From positions 1 through 64,000 of the forward strand of contig JADJUC010000030.1 of the NCBI GenBank assembly GCA_016710885.1: a stretch of DNA of 64,000 nucleotides. Reading direction: 5' to 3'. Source of the stretch: Candidatus Proximibacter danicus. GTDB lineage: Bacteria; Pseudomonadota; Gammaproteobacteria; Burkholderiales; Rhodocyclaceae. The notes beneath the pieces were generated by a model that made no database searches, was not told where the DNA came from, and saw only the letters and a program-made list of their open reading frames with translations. A program made the translations under genes and the position numbers. Positions 55,609-64,000 of the stretch are shown here, piece by piece. Each line of letters opens with the position of its first letter. Position 1 is the stretch's first letter.

Positions 55609-56109
55609 TCAGCGGAACTTCGCGTCCGCTTCGCGATCAGCGGCGATCTCGGCTTCGTAGCGGTCACCGTTGGCCAGCAGCATCGGCTTGGTGTAGTAAA
55701 GGTCACCACGCTTCTCGCCGTGATACTCGAAGACCCGCGTTTCAACGATGGCATCGACCGGGCAGGCTTCTTCGCAGAAACCGCAGAAGATGCACTTGGT
55801 CAAGTCGATGTCATAGCGCGTCGTGCGGCGTGACTTTTGCCCGTTTGCATCGTCGCGTTCACCGGACTCGATGGTGATGGCCAGCGCCGGGCAAACGGCT
55901 TCGCACAATTTGCAGGCAATACAGCGCTCTTCACCATTCGGGTAGCGGCGCAAGGCATGCAACCCGCGAAAGCGGAAGCTCTGCGGTGTTTTTTCTTCCG
56001 GGTACTGAATGGTGATCTTGCGGGCGAACATGTAGCGCCCGGTCACCGACATTCCCTTGAGCAGCTCCTTGAGCAGGAGGCTGTTAAAAATTTCCTTCAT
56101 CGATCCCAT
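55609..56109 (-). CDS. nuoI: NADH-quinone oxidoreductase subunit I (ferredoxin type)
   Basis: This is a 166-residue peripheral-arm subunit with two [4Fe-4S] clusters. RCIACKLCEAVCPALAITIE and KCIFCGFCEEACPVDAIVET each give CxxCxxCxxxCP. The N-terminal amphipathic region (LLLKELLKGMSVTGRYMFAR) docks to the membrane arm. ATG 56109 or 56100. Confidence 0.95.
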   Translation of the reverse strand: MGSMKEIFNSLLLKELLKGMSVTGRYMFARKITIQYPEEKTPQSFRFRGLHALRRYPNGEERCIACKLCEAVCPALAITIESGERDDANGQKSRRTTRYDIDLTKCIFCGFCEEACPVDAIVETRVFEYHGEKRGDLYYTKPMLLANGDRYEAEIAADREADAKFR

Positions 56110-56119
56110 CGCTAGCCTC

Positions 56120-57169
56120 TCACTTCCAGATGTTCCAGGGCGACATCATCCAGCAGCCAACAACGACCAGCCAGACAAGGCACAGCGGAATGAACACTTT
56201 CCAGCCCAGGCGCATGATCTGGTCGTAGCGGTAGCGCGGGAAGGTGGCGCGTATCCACAGGAAGAAAAACAGCACTGCCGTAATCTTGCCGAAGAGCCAG
56301 AACAGGCTGTCGGGCAGGAAGCCGACCGGCGACAGCCAGCCGCCGAGGAACAGGATCGCGGTCAGCGCGGAGACCAGGATCATGTTGGCGTATTCAGCCA
56401 GGAAGAAAACAGCGAAAGCCATGCCCGAGTATTCGACGTGGAAGCCGACGATTTCCGATTCACCTTCGGCCATATCGAACGGTGCGCGGTTGGTTTCGGC
56501 AACGATCGAGATCAGATAGACGACGAACATCGGCAGCAGCGGCAGCCAGTTCCAGGACAGGAAACCCAGCCCGTTATCGGCAAACATGCCCTGTCCCTGC
56601 GACTTGACGATGTCGCCAAGATTCAGGCTGTTCGAAACCATCAGCACGACGACCAGGGCAAAACCCATGGCGATTTCATAGGAAATCATCTGCGCGGCTG
56701 AGCGCATGCCACCGAGGAAGGCGTATTTGGAGTTGGACGACCAGCCGGCGAGGATGATGCCGTAGACGCCGATGGAGGTAATCGCCATCACGTACAGCAG
56801 GCTCGCATCGATGCTGGCAAGGAGCAGCGTATCGTTGAACGGGATCACGGCCCACGCAGCCAGCGCAGGGGCGAACGCGAACATCGGAGCAATCAGGAAG
56901 ATCCCCTTGTTGGCCCCCGACGGAATAACGATTTCCTTGAGCAACAGCTTGACGCCGTCGGCGATTGGCTGAATCAAGCCCCAAGGGCCGACACGATTTG
57001 GGCCGATCCGGACTTGCATCCAGCCGATGACCTTGCGTTCCCAGAAAGTCAGATAGGCAACGCCGAGGAGAAGCGGTGCAATGATGAGTACGATCTTCAG
57101 CATCACCCAGACCAGCGGAAAAACCGTGCCGAATATGCCTTGCAAGAATTGCTGCAGCGCATCCACCAT
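56120..57169 (-). CDS. nuoH: NADH-quinone oxidoreductase subunit H
   Basis: This is a 349-residue membrane subunit at the quinone site. WERKVIGWMQVRIGPNRVGP, GLIQPIADGVKLLLKEIVIP, ETNRAPFDMAEGESEIVGF and FLWIRATFPRYRYDQIMRLG are the conserved loops with quinone-channel Glu and Arg residues. The ATG at 57169 shares one base with the nuoG stop (TGATG); a GTG three bases upstream is an alternative. Confidence 0.95.
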   Translation of the reverse strand: MVDALQQFLQGIFGTVFPLVWVMLKIVLIIAPLLLGVAYLTFWERKVIGWMQVRIGPNRVGPWGLIQPIADGVKLLLKEIVIPSGANKGIFLIAPMFAFAPALAAWAVIPFNDTLLLASIDASLLYVMAITSIGVYGIILAGWSSNSKYAFLGGMRSAAQMISYEIAMGFALVVVLMVSNSLNLGDIVKSQGQGMFADNGLGFLSWNWLPLLPMFVVYLISIVAETNRAPFDMAEGESEIVGFHVEYSGMAFAVFFLAEYANMILVSALTAILFLGGWLSPVGFLPDSLFWLFGKITAVLFFFLWIRATFPRYRYDQIMRLGWKVFIPLCLVWLVVVGCWMMSPWNIWK

Positions 57170-59499
57170 CACGCACGCTCCACGGTAATCTGGCCGAACA
57201 TGTCACCCAGCGCAGCGGTGGCAGCATGGGCTGCGGCTACGCGGACACATGCCGCCGGAACGGTTTCATCGATCTTTGCAACCATCAGGGCTTCACCCTG
57301 ACCTTGCCGGACACGAACCTGAGCTCCTTCAGCGATGCCCAGCTGCGCCGCTGTTTCGGCATTCAGACGAGCCGTCGGGGCTGCCGCATCACGCGTCATC
57401 TGCAACGCCGGCGAGCGACGGGCCAAGGCATCGGCAAAGTGAATCGGCACATCGGCGATACGCTGCAAACCGCCAACGCTGCCGCCAAGCGTCAGGGCAT
57501 GGCCACTGATGCCGTTGTTCAGACCGGAAACGAATTCGGTACCTGCGGGAATGACGGAATCGCGCACAGCTTCGCTCGACTGGAAGTCAAAGCCCGCCAG
57601 CCCCAGCACGTTACCCAGCACACGCAGCACCTTCCAGCCAGGGCGGGCATCGCCGAGCGGCTTTACAACACCGTTGAAGCTCTGAACGCGGCCTTCGGTG
57701 TTAACGAAGGTGCCCGACGTTTCAGTGAAGGGGGTAATCGGTAGCAGGGCATCGGCGTATTCAGCGGCAGCCCCATCCTTGAACGCGGACAACGCAACCG
57801 TAAATGCTGCCTGCTTGAGCGCTGCCACGGCCTGTGCGCCATTGTGGGCGTCGAGATCCAGTTCGGCACCGAGAACCACGTAGGCTTTGCGCGGCTGTGC
57901 CAGCATTTCGTAGGCCGAGAGCCCCTCACCGGCAGCACCCGCAATGTAACCACCAACGCTGTTGGCCGCTTCGCCGAGGAAACCGAAGCTGGCTCCCGTG
58001 ATGTTCGCCAGTTCCTGCGCCAACGCCTGCAACTGCGCGGCATCAGCATGCTGTTCGGCAACGTTGCCGAGGAAAATGGCGCGCTTTTCGCCTTCGATCA
58101 GGCTCGCGGCGATTGCCTTGCTCTTCTCGCACGGCTCGATGCTTTCAAGACCTGCCGGCACCGCAGCGCCCTTGGCCTGCGCCACCGCCTTGACGATGGC
58201 AGCAAGCGCCAACGAAAGATCGGCTGGCGCGACGACGACATTGCCATGCAGCTTGATCAGCGGATCATCACCGGCGACGGTAACAAGGCTGACCTTGGTG
58301 TATTTCTTGGCGGCCTGACGCAGGCGCTGCGCCAACAGCGGGTGATCCTTGCGCAGGAAGCTGCCAACCACGAGGGCGGCATCGAGATCCTTGATCTCGG
58401 AAATCTTGAGGCCAAGCCAGGGCGTACCGGCACGTTTGCCATCCGCTGAAAAATCGCGACGACGGAGGCGGAAATCGACGTTTTTCGAACCCAGGCCAGA
58501 AGCTACTTTCTTCAGCAGCACCAGCTCTTCCAGCGTGGCATGCGGCGACGCGAGGAAGCCGAGTTCGCCAGCGCCCTGTTCCTTGACGATATCCTTTAGC
58601 GCGTGGGCAACGTAGTCGAGGGCGACATTCCATTCAACTTCACGCAACTGGCCGTCGACACGAATCATCGGCTTCTGCAGACGAGCATCGCTGTTCAGCG
58701 ACTCGTAGGAGAAACGATCCTTGTCGGAAATCCAGCACTCATTGACGTCTTCGTTCTCGCGCGGCAGAACGCGCATGACGCGGTTATTCTTGACCTGCAC
58801 CACCAGGTTGGCGCCAACACTGTCGTGTGGGCTCACCGACTTGCGGCGCTGCAGCTCCCACGAACGGGCGGCATAGCGGAACGGCTTTGAGGTGAGGGCG
58901 CCGACCGGGCAGAGATCGATCATGTTGCCCGACAGCTCGGAATCAACTGAACGGCCAACGAAGGTGGTGATCTCGGAATGCATGTTGCGGTTGCCCATGC
59001 CGAATTCCATGATGCCGCCGATTTCCTGACCAAAACGAACACAGCGTGTGCAGTGGATGCAGCGGCTCATCTCTTCCATGGAGATCAGCGGGCCGACGTT
59101 CTTGTGGAACACCACACGCTTTTCTTCCTGATAGCGTGAGCTGCTGGCGCCGTAACCAACCGCCAGATCCTGCAACTGGCACTCGCCCCCTTGGTCACAG
59201 ACCGGGCAATCAAGCGGGTGATTGATCAGCAGGAATTCCATCACCCCCTTCTGCGCCTTGACGGCCAGTTCGGAGTGCGTGAAAACCTTCATGCCATTGG
59301 TGACGGGAGTCGCACAAGCCGGCAGTGGCTTCGGCGCTTTCTCGACCTGCACCAGACACATCCGGCAGTTGGCAGCGATAGAGAGCTTCTTGTGGTAGCA
59401 GAAGTGCGGGATATAGGCCCCGACCTGCTGCGCAGCATCCATGACGGTACTACCATCGGGCACCTGCACCTGTTTGCCGTCGATTTCGATTTCCAGCAT
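57169..59499 (-). CDS. nuoG: NADH-quinone oxidoreductase subunit G
   Basis: This is the 776-residue largest peripheral-arm subunit. The N-terminal ferredoxin domain has PHFCYHKKLSIAANCRMCLV and CPVCDQGGECQLQDLAVGYG with the His-Cys cluster site, then RCIHCTRCVRFGQEIGGIME. A molybdopterin-oxidoreductase-like domain follows without a cofactor site. Normal for betaproteobacterial NuoG. It starts 10 bases after nuoF. Confidence 0.95.
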   Translation of the reverse strand: MLEIEIDGKQVQVPDGSTVMDAAQQVGAYIPHFCYHKKLSIAANCRMCLVQVEKAPKPLPACATPVTNGMKVFTHSELAVKAQKGVMEFLLINHPLDCPVCDQGGECQLQDLAVGYGASSSRYQEEKRVVFHKNVGPLISMEEMSRCIHCTRCVRFGQEIGGIMEFGMGNRNMHSEITTFVGRSVDSELSGNMIDLCPVGALTSKPFRYAARSWELQRRKSVSPHDSVGANLVVQVKNNRVMRVLPRENEDVNECWISDKDRFSYESLNSDARLQKPMIRVDGQLREVEWNVALDYVAHALKDIVKEQGAGELGFLASPHATLEELVLLKKVASGLGSKNVDFRLRRRDFSADGKRAGTPWLGLKISEIKDLDAALVVGSFLRKDHPLLAQRLRQAAKKYTKVSLVTVAGDDPLIKLHGNVVVAPADLSLALAAIVKAVAQAKGAAVPAGLESIEPCEKSKAIAASLIEGEKRAIFLGNVAEQHADAAQLQALAQELANITGASFGFLGEAANSVGGYIAGAAGEGLSAYEMLAQPRKAYVVLGAELDLDAHNGAQAVAALKQAAFTVALSAFKDGAAAEYADALLPITPFTETSGTFVNTEGRVQSFNGVVKPLGDARPGWKVLRVLGNVLGLAGFDFQSSEAVRDSVIPAGTEFVSGLNNGISGHALTLGGSVGGLQRIADVPIHFADALARRSPALQMTRDAAAPTARLNAETAAQLGIAEGAQVRVRQGQGEALMVAKIDETVPAACVRVAAAHAATAALGDMFGQITVERA

Positions 59500-59508
59500 G
59501 TCTCTACC

Positions 59509-60837
59509 TTAAGCCTTAGCCGTGAAGAACCCGCTGCCGGCGCGCTGGACGTCGACAGGTACGAGGCACTTCTTGTGTTCGATGTGGTATTCGAATTCGC
59601 TGCCGAAGTGCTTGACGAAACTCTGCACTGGCAGCGAAGCAGCATCACCGAGGGCGCAAATGGTTCGGCCCATGATGTTGTTGAGGACGTTGTTCAGGGT
59701 ATCCAGATCTTCCGGACGACCATGGCCGTGCTCGATGCGATGCACGACCTTGTAAAGCCACGAAGTGCCTTCGCGGCAAGGTGTGCACTGACCGCAGGAT
59801 TCTTCGTAGTAGAAGAAGGACAGCCGCTCCAGCGCCTTGACCATGCAGGTCGTTTCGTCCATGACGATGACCGCGCCGGAACCGAGCATGGAGCCGGCTT
59901 TGCTGATGCCGTCATAGTCCATCGTGGCATCCATCATGATGTCACCCGGAATTACCGGCGCCGATGAGCCGCCTGGGATGCACCCCTTGAGCTTGCGACC
60001 GCCACGCATGCCGCCGGCCATTTCCAGCAGTGTCGCGAATGGCGTACCGAGCGGAATTTCGTAATTGCCGGGACGATTGACGTGGCCGGAGATCGAGAAC
60101 AGCTTGGTGCCGCCGTTGTTCGCCTTGCCGGCTTCGAGGAAGGCCTGACCGCCCATGTTCAGGATGAACGGGATGGCGCCAAAGGTCTCGGTGTTGTTGA
60201 TCGTCGTCGGCTTGCCGTAGAGACCGAAGGAGGCCGGAAATGGCGGCTTGAAGCGCGGCTGCCCCTTCTTGCCTTCGATCGATTCGAGCAGCGCGGTTTC
60301 TTCACCGCAGATGTAGGCGCCGTAGCCGTGGTGCGCAAACAGTTCGAAGTTGAAGCCGGAGCCAAGCAAATTCTGGCCAATGAAACCGGCAGCCCGGGCT
60401 TCGTCCAGCGCCTCTTCGAAGCGCTTGTAGATTTCCCAGACTTCGCCATGGATGTAGTTGTAGCCACGGTTGGCCCCCATCGCGTAGGCAGCGATGGCCA
60501 TCCCCTCGATCACCGAGTGCGGGTTGTAGCGCAGGATGTCGCGGTCCTTGAACGTACCCGGCTCGCCTTCGTCCGAGTTGCAGACGACGTATTTGTCGCC
60601 GGGGAACGAGCGCGGCATGAACGACCACTTGAGGCCGGTCGGAAAACCAGCACCGCCGCGACCGCGCAGCACCGAAGTCTTCACTTCGGCAATGACTTGT
60701 TCCTGCGGAATTTTTTCCTCAAGGATGCGCTTCAGCGCTTTGTAGCCGCCGCGCTTGACGTAGTCGGCGAGACGCCAGGCGTTGTCGCCGTCGAGGCCAG
60801 CCGTCAGAACCGGATTGATTGCACCGAGGATGGCCAT
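59509..60837 (-). CDS. nuoF: NADH-quinone oxidoreductase subunit F
   Basis: This is a 442-residue NADH-binding flavoprotein. RGRGGAGFPTGLKWSFMPRS and NSDEGEPGTFKDRDILRYNP bind NADH and FMN, GYGAYICGEETALLESIEGK follows, and ESCGQCTPCREGTSWLYKV holds the N3 cluster. ATG 60837 overlaps the nuoE stop (ATGA-type junction at 60837). It resembles the second half of HoxF at 35478, a distant paralogue in this window. Confidence 0.95.
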   Translation of the reverse strand: MAILGAINPVLTAGLDGDNAWRLADYVKRGGYKALKRILEEKIPQEQVIAEVKTSVLRGRGGAGFPTGLKWSFMPRSFPGDKYVVCNSDEGEPGTFKDRDILRYNPHSVIEGMAIAAYAMGANRGYNYIHGEVWEIYKRFEEALDEARAAGFIGQNLLGSGFNFELFAHHGYGAYICGEETALLESIEGKKGQPRFKPPFPASFGLYGKPTTINNTETFGAIPFILNMGGQAFLEAGKANNGGTKLFSISGHVNRPGNYEIPLGTPFATLLEMAGGMRGGRKLKGCIPGGSSAPVIPGDIMMDATMDYDGISKAGSMLGSGAVIVMDETTCMVKALERLSFFYYEESCGQCTPCREGTSWLYKVVHRIEHGHGRPEDLDTLNNVLNNIMGRTICALGDAASLPVQSFVKHFGSEFEYHIEHKKCLVPVDVQRAGSGFFTAKA

Positions 60838-61322
60838 TATTCGAGCTCCGCCAGCAATTTGTCGATCTGCTCCGGATTCATCCAGCTGCACATCTTGCGG
60901 TTGTTGACGATCATCACCGGCGCGTCGCCGCAGGCGCCCATGCACTCGCCCTGTTTCAGCGTGTATTTGCCGTCGGCAGTCGTCTCGTTGTAATCAATGC
61001 CAAGCTTGGTCTTCAGATATTCACCTGCATCAACACCGCCAGTAAGCATGCACGGCAGGTTGGTGCAGACGGTCAGCTTGTACTTGCCGACCGGCTTCAG
61101 GTCGTACATGTTGTAGAAGCTTGCCACCTCCCACGCTGCAATCGGCTCGATGCCAATGTAGCGAGCAACGAATTCGATCGTCTCGGGTGCGAGCCAGCCC
61201 TTTTCTTCCTGGGCAATCTGCAAACCGGCCATGATCGCCGACTGAAACTGCTCGGCAGGATACTTGGCAAGTTCGCGGTCGATTTTCTTGAGGCTCTCTG
61301 GTGTCAGTAGGGGAGTCAGCAT
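60837..61322 (-). CDS. nuoE: NADH-quinone oxidoreductase subunit E
   Basis: This is a 161-residue thioredoxin-fold subunit with a [2Fe-2S] cluster. KLTVCTNLPCMLTGGVDAGE and QGECMGACGDAPVMIVNN supply the four Cys. The start shares one base with the nuoD stop (TGATG). Confidence 0.95.
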   Translation of the reverse strand: MLTPLLTPESLKKIDRELAKYPAEQFQSAIMAGLQIAQEEKGWLAPETIEFVARYIGIEPIAAWEVASFYNMYDLKPVGKYKLTVCTNLPCMLTGGVDAGEYLKTKLGIDYNETTADGKYTLKQGECMGACGDAPVMIVNNRKMCSWMNPEQIDKLLAELE

Positions 61323-62575
61323 CAGCGGTCGATCTCACCAAAAACGATATCCTGGGAACCGATGATCGTAACGACATCGGCAAGCATGTGGCCGCGCGCC
61401 ATCTCGTCCATGGCGGAGAGATGGACATAGCCAGGTGCACGAATCTTCATGCGATACGGCTTGTTGGCACCATCCGAAACAAAATAGATGCCGAACTCGC
61501 CCTTCGGGTGCTCGATGGCGGCGTAGGCCTCGCCCTCGGGCACGTGAATACCTTCGGTGCAGAGCTTGAAGTGATGGATCAACTCTTCCATGTTCGACTT
61601 CATCTGCTCACGCGGCGGCGGTGCAACCTTGTAGTTGTCGGTAATCACGGGCCCCGGATTCTTGCGCAGCCAATCAATACACTGCTTCATGATGCGGTTC
61701 GACTGACGCATTTCTTCCATGCGCACGAGATAGCGGTCATACGAATCGCCATTGACGCCTACCGGAATGTCAAAATCGAGACGGTCATAAACTTCATACG
61801 GCTGCTTCTTGCGCACATCCCAGGCGATCCCCGAGCCACGCAACATGGCGCCGGAGAACCCCAGCTGCAGTGCGCGCTCAGGCGAAACGATGCCGACGTT
61901 GACCAAGCGCTGTTTCCAGATGCGGTTATCGGTGAGCAGGGTTTCGTACTCAGCGAGATATTTCGGGAAACGGTTGGTGAAATCCTCAAGGAAATCGAGC
62001 AAGGAGCCAGAGCGGGCTTCGTTCAGCACCTTTAGATCAGCCGGCTTCTTCCATTTGTTCTCGGTGTACTGCGGCATGCTGTCCGGCAGGTCACGATAGA
62101 CGCCGCCAGGGCGATAGTAAGCCGCATGCATGCGGGCACCGGAGACGGCCTCGTAGGCATCCATCAGATCTTCCCGCTCACGGAAAGCGTAGAGGACCAT
62201 GGTCATGGCGCCGACGTCGAGGCCGTGGCAACCGACCCACAAGAGATGGTTCAGAAGGCGCGTGATTTCGTCGAAGAGGACACGAATGTACTGTGCTCGC
62301 AGCGGAACCTCGACTTGCAGCAACTTCTCGACCGCCAAGCAGTAGGCGTGCTCATTGCTCATCATCGACACATAGTCGAGGCGATCCATGTAAGGCATCG
62401 CCTGGATCCAGGTACGCGTTTCTGCCAGCTTTTCAGTCGCGCGGTGCAGCAAGCCGATGTGCGGGTCGGCACGCATGACAACTTCGCCATCAAGTTCAAG
62501 CACCATGCGCAGCACGCCGTGCGCTGCCGGGTGTTGCGGACCGAAGTTCAGGGTGTAGTTGCGGATCTCGGCCAT
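61322..62575 (-). CDS. nuoD: NADH-quinone oxidoreductase subunit D
   Basis: This is a 417-residue subunit at the quinone pocket, related to hydrogenase large subunits. LNFGPQHPAAHGVLRMVLEL carries the quinone-site His; PYMDRLDYVSMMSNEHAYCL has the conserved Tyr; RDLPDSMPQYTENKW and YFVSDGANKPYRMKIRAPGY follow. ATG 62575 is the family start; the frame runs on to 62626 inside nuoC. One base separates it from nuoC. Confidence 0.95.
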   Translation of the reverse strand: MAEIRNYTLNFGPQHPAAHGVLRMVLELDGEVVMRADPHIGLLHRATEKLAETRTWIQAMPYMDRLDYVSMMSNEHAYCLAVEKLLQVEVPLRAQYIRVLFDEITRLLNHLLWVGCHGLDVGAMTMVLYAFREREDLMDAYEAVSGARMHAAYYRPGGVYRDLPDSMPQYTENKWKKPADLKVLNEARSGSLLDFLEDFTNRFPKYLAEYETLLTDNRIWKQRLVNVGIVSPERALQLGFSGAMLRGSGIAWDVRKKQPYEVYDRLDFDIPVGVNGDSYDRYLVRMEEMRQSNRIMKQCIDWLRKNPGPVITDNYKVAPPPREQMKSNMEELIHHFKLCTEGIHVPEGEAYAAIEHPKGEFGIYFVSDGANKPYRMKIRAPGYVHLSAMDEMARGHMLADVVTIIGSQDIVFGEIDR

Positions 62576-62576
62576 C

Positions 62577-63173
62577 TCAGAGATCTCCGTAGGTTGCTTC
62601 GCGGACGATACGCGGCGTGTTTTCACGCGGCTCGATCGTCACTGGCTGATAAATCACACGACGCTGATCGGGGTCGTAACGCATCTCGACATAGCCCGAA
62701 ATCGGAAAATCCTTGCGGAACGGATGACCGATGAAGCCATAGTCGGTCAGGATGCGGCGCAGGTCGTTGTGCCCGGGGAAGACGATGCCGTAAAGATCGA
62801 AAGCCTCGCGCTCGAACCAGTTGGCACTGGACCACAGCGCAATAATCGACGGAATCGACGGAAAATCGTTATTGTCCGCGAATACCCGCACACGCAGCCG
62901 CTGGTTGTTGGCGACCGACAGGAGATGAACGACGACCGCGTAGCGCAAGCCCGGCCACTCGCCATTGCCATAAGCAGAGTAGTCGACGCCACAAAGGTCG
63001 ATCATTTCATCGAAACCCAGATCGACTCCGTCTCGAAGCGTCTGCATGACGTCAAGATAATCGGTGGCAGCAACCTCGATGGTCAGCTCACCCAGGGCGA
63101 GCTTTTTCGACTTCATGCGCTCGCCGAGATGTTTTTCCAGGTTCAGGCCAAGCGCTTCCAGCTTCGCGGACAT
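62577..63173 (-). CDS. nuoC: NADH-quinone oxidoreductase subunit C
   Basis: This is a 198-residue peripheral-arm subunit: FDEMIDLCGVDYSAYGNGEW, then ERLxxFDLYGIVFPGHNDLRRILTDYG-type region (EREAFDLYGIVFPGHNDLRR) and GFIGHPFRKDFPISGYVEMR. Separate nuoC and nuoD genes, not fused as in enterobacteria, fit a betaproteobacterium. Confidence 0.94.
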   Translation of the reverse strand: MSAKLEALGLNLEKHLGERMKSKKLALGELTIEVAATDYLDVMQTLRDGVDLGFDEMIDLCGVDYSAYGNGEWPGLRYAVVVHLLSVANNQRLRVRVFADNNDFPSIPSIIALWSSANWFEREAFDLYGIVFPGHNDLRRILTDYGFIGHPFRKDFPISGYVEMRYDPDQRRVIYQPVTIEPRENTPRIVREATYGDL

Positions 63174-63191
63174 GTGCGGATCTCGGTGAAA

Positions 63192-63668
63192 TTAGCGGGC
63201 GATGGTGTTGGTACGACGAATCTTGTTCTGCAACTGGATCAAGCCGTACAGCAATGCTTCTGCTGTCGGCGGACAGCCCGGAACATAGATATCTACCGGA
63301 ACAATCCGGTCGCAACCACGAACAACGGAATACGAATAGTGGTAATAGCCACCACCATTTGCACAGGAACCCATGGAAATGACCCAACGCGGCTCGGCCA
63401 TCTGGTCGTAAACCTTGCGCAGGGCTGGCGCCATCTTGTTGGTCAACGTTCCGGCGACAATCATGACGTCGGACTGACGCGGGCTTGGCCGGAACACGAT
63501 GCCGAAACGATCGAGGTCGTAGCGGGAGCAACCCGCCTGAATCATCTCAACGGCACAACAAGCAAGACCAAAAGTCATCGGCCACAACGAGCCGGTGCGG
63601 ACATAGTTGATCAGTTTGTCTGCTGTAGTGGTGATGAAGCCTTCTTGCAGGACGCCTTCGATACTCAT
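63192..63668 (-). CDS. nuoB: NADH-quinone oxidoreductase subunit B
   Basis: This is a 158-residue subunit binding cluster N2, the last cluster before quinone. PMTFGLACCAVEMIQAGCSR gives the tandem Cys, WVISMGSCANGGGYYHYSYS the third and VDIYVPGCPPTAEALLYGLI the fourth. It ends 18 bases before nuoC on the same strand. Confidence 0.95.
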   Translation of the reverse strand: MSIEGVLQEGFITTTADKLINYVRTGSLWPMTFGLACCAVEMIQAGCSRYDLDRFGIVFRPSPRQSDVMIVAGTLTNKMAPALRKVYDQMAEPRWVISMGSCANGGGYYHYSYSVVRGCDRIVPVDIYVPGCPPTAEALLYGLIQLQNKIRRTNTIAR

Positions 63669-63678
63669 TGCCTACCCC

Positions 63679-64000
63679 TTATTCCCACTCCAGGGCGCCC
63701 TTGGCCCAGGCATACACGTAGCCAACGACGAGAATGGCAACGAAAACCATCATCTCGACAAATCCGAACAGCTTGATTGCAGGTGTTTCGACAATTTCCT
63801 TGAAGATGGTCGCCCAAGGAAACAGGAAGGCAATTTCAAGGTCAAAAAGGATGAAGATGATCGCAATCAGGTAATAGCGAACATCGAATTTCATGCGTGC
63901 GTCTTCGAAAGCCTCGAAACCGCATTCATAGGGAGAAAGTTTTTCGCTGTCAGGGCGGCTGGGAGCAACAAGCCAACCAAGAAGAACCGGGAGTATGCCA
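63679..64000 (-). CDS. nuoA: NADH-quinone oxidoreductase subunit A, 5' end outside window
   Basis: About 107 residues of this 120-residue membrane subunit are visible. LSPYECGFEAFEDARMKFDV with the conserved Tyr-Glu-Cys-Gly motif, RYYLIAIIFILFDLEIAFLF and PWATIF lead to a final helix and the tail AWAKGALEWE. The start codon lies beyond the right edge. It is presumably the first gene of the operon. Confidence 0.93.
   Translation of the reverse strand, partial: GILPVLLGWLVAPSRPDSEKLSPYECGFEAFEDARMKFDVRYYLIAIIFILFDLEIAFLFPWATIFKEIVETPAIKLFGFVEMMVFVAILVVGYVYAWAKGALEWE

Noticed and set aside
1..64000. CRISPR arrays, tRNA or rRNA genes, prophage
   Set aside because: No regularly spaced repeats, cloverleaf-like segments, rRNA motifs or phage genes were recognised on reading; a covariance-model scan would be decisive for small RNAs.

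Overview
The window looks like a GC-rich betaproteobacterial chromosome segment, most like the Rhodocyclaceae (Dechloromonas/Azonexus/Propionivibrio/Accumulibacter type). This rests on gene content: class I PHA synthase, Fnr with divergent hemN, NnrS, a bidirectional Hox hydrogenase, a MaoC-Pta/AckA pair, B12-dependent ribonucleotide reductase and a 14-gene nuo operon. The assignment is inference and not below family level. The lifestyle suggested is facultative or micro-aerobic, with respiratory, fermentative and storage metabolism.

Layout. 1-11.6 kb (+): a metal/tetrapyrrole uptake locus. It has an FTR1 iron permease (partial), a heme/hemoglobin-type TonB receptor, a CobN-like chelatase with an apparent signal peptide and C-terminal membrane anchor (HmuS-like), a second TonB receptor, an ExbB/MotA-like channel protein, a DUF2149 protein, and a zinc-site-lacking ribosomal protein S4 paralogue coupled to the end. 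The first ~5.3 kb is so dense in small indels that reading frames are broken; the protein families are still readable by switching frames. 11.6-13.7 kb (-): an SdiA-regulated-type protein and selD. 13.7-20.8 kb (-): TauE/SafE protein, UspA, copper P-type ATPase, PAS-GGDEF-EAL protein and CopZ, the last four with overlapping start/stop codons. 20.9-23.1 kb: hemN and fnr, divergent around an Fnr box. 23.1-26.8 kb (-): hemerythrin, DUF2249, NnrS-like protein, NnrS and SirB2, preceded by an Fnr-type box. 26.9-28.3 kb (-): a chemoreceptor-tip-like protein overlapping an oxygen-binding di-iron (ODP-type) protein. 28.4-32.2 kb: PHA synthase, a beta-CASP metallo-beta-lactamase protein and UspA. 32.2-37.4 kb (-): hoxFUYHW. 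37.6-40.2 kb (+): maoC-pta fusion and ackA. 40.6-45.4 kb: small genes plus sdhC-sdhD-sdhB without sdhA. 45.8-48.7 kb (+): nrdJ behind two NrdR-type boxes. 48.9-49.4 kb (-): Nudix hydrolase. 49.5-64 kb (-): nuoABCDEFGHIJKLMN, with nuoA cut by the window edge.

How it fits together. Four Fnr-type 14-bp boxes (TTGAY-N4-RTCAA-like) lie before hemN/fnr, the hemerythrin-NnrS operon, the usp/beta-CASP pair and the hox/pta pair. The middle of the window therefore reads as an Fnr-centred low-oxygen cluster: anaerobic heme synthesis, NO/O2 defence, hydrogenase, acetate fermentation and stress proteins. The left end supplies iron/heme and the right end supplies complex I.

Data quality. Outside the left end, at least eight otherwise healthy genes or gene ends (second TonB receptor, selD twice, EAL protein twice, copA, sdhC, nuoM) are each broken by loss of one base in a short homopolymer. 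This is better read as consensus error than as pseudogenisation. No tRNA, rRNA, CRISPR array or intact insertion sequence was seen.
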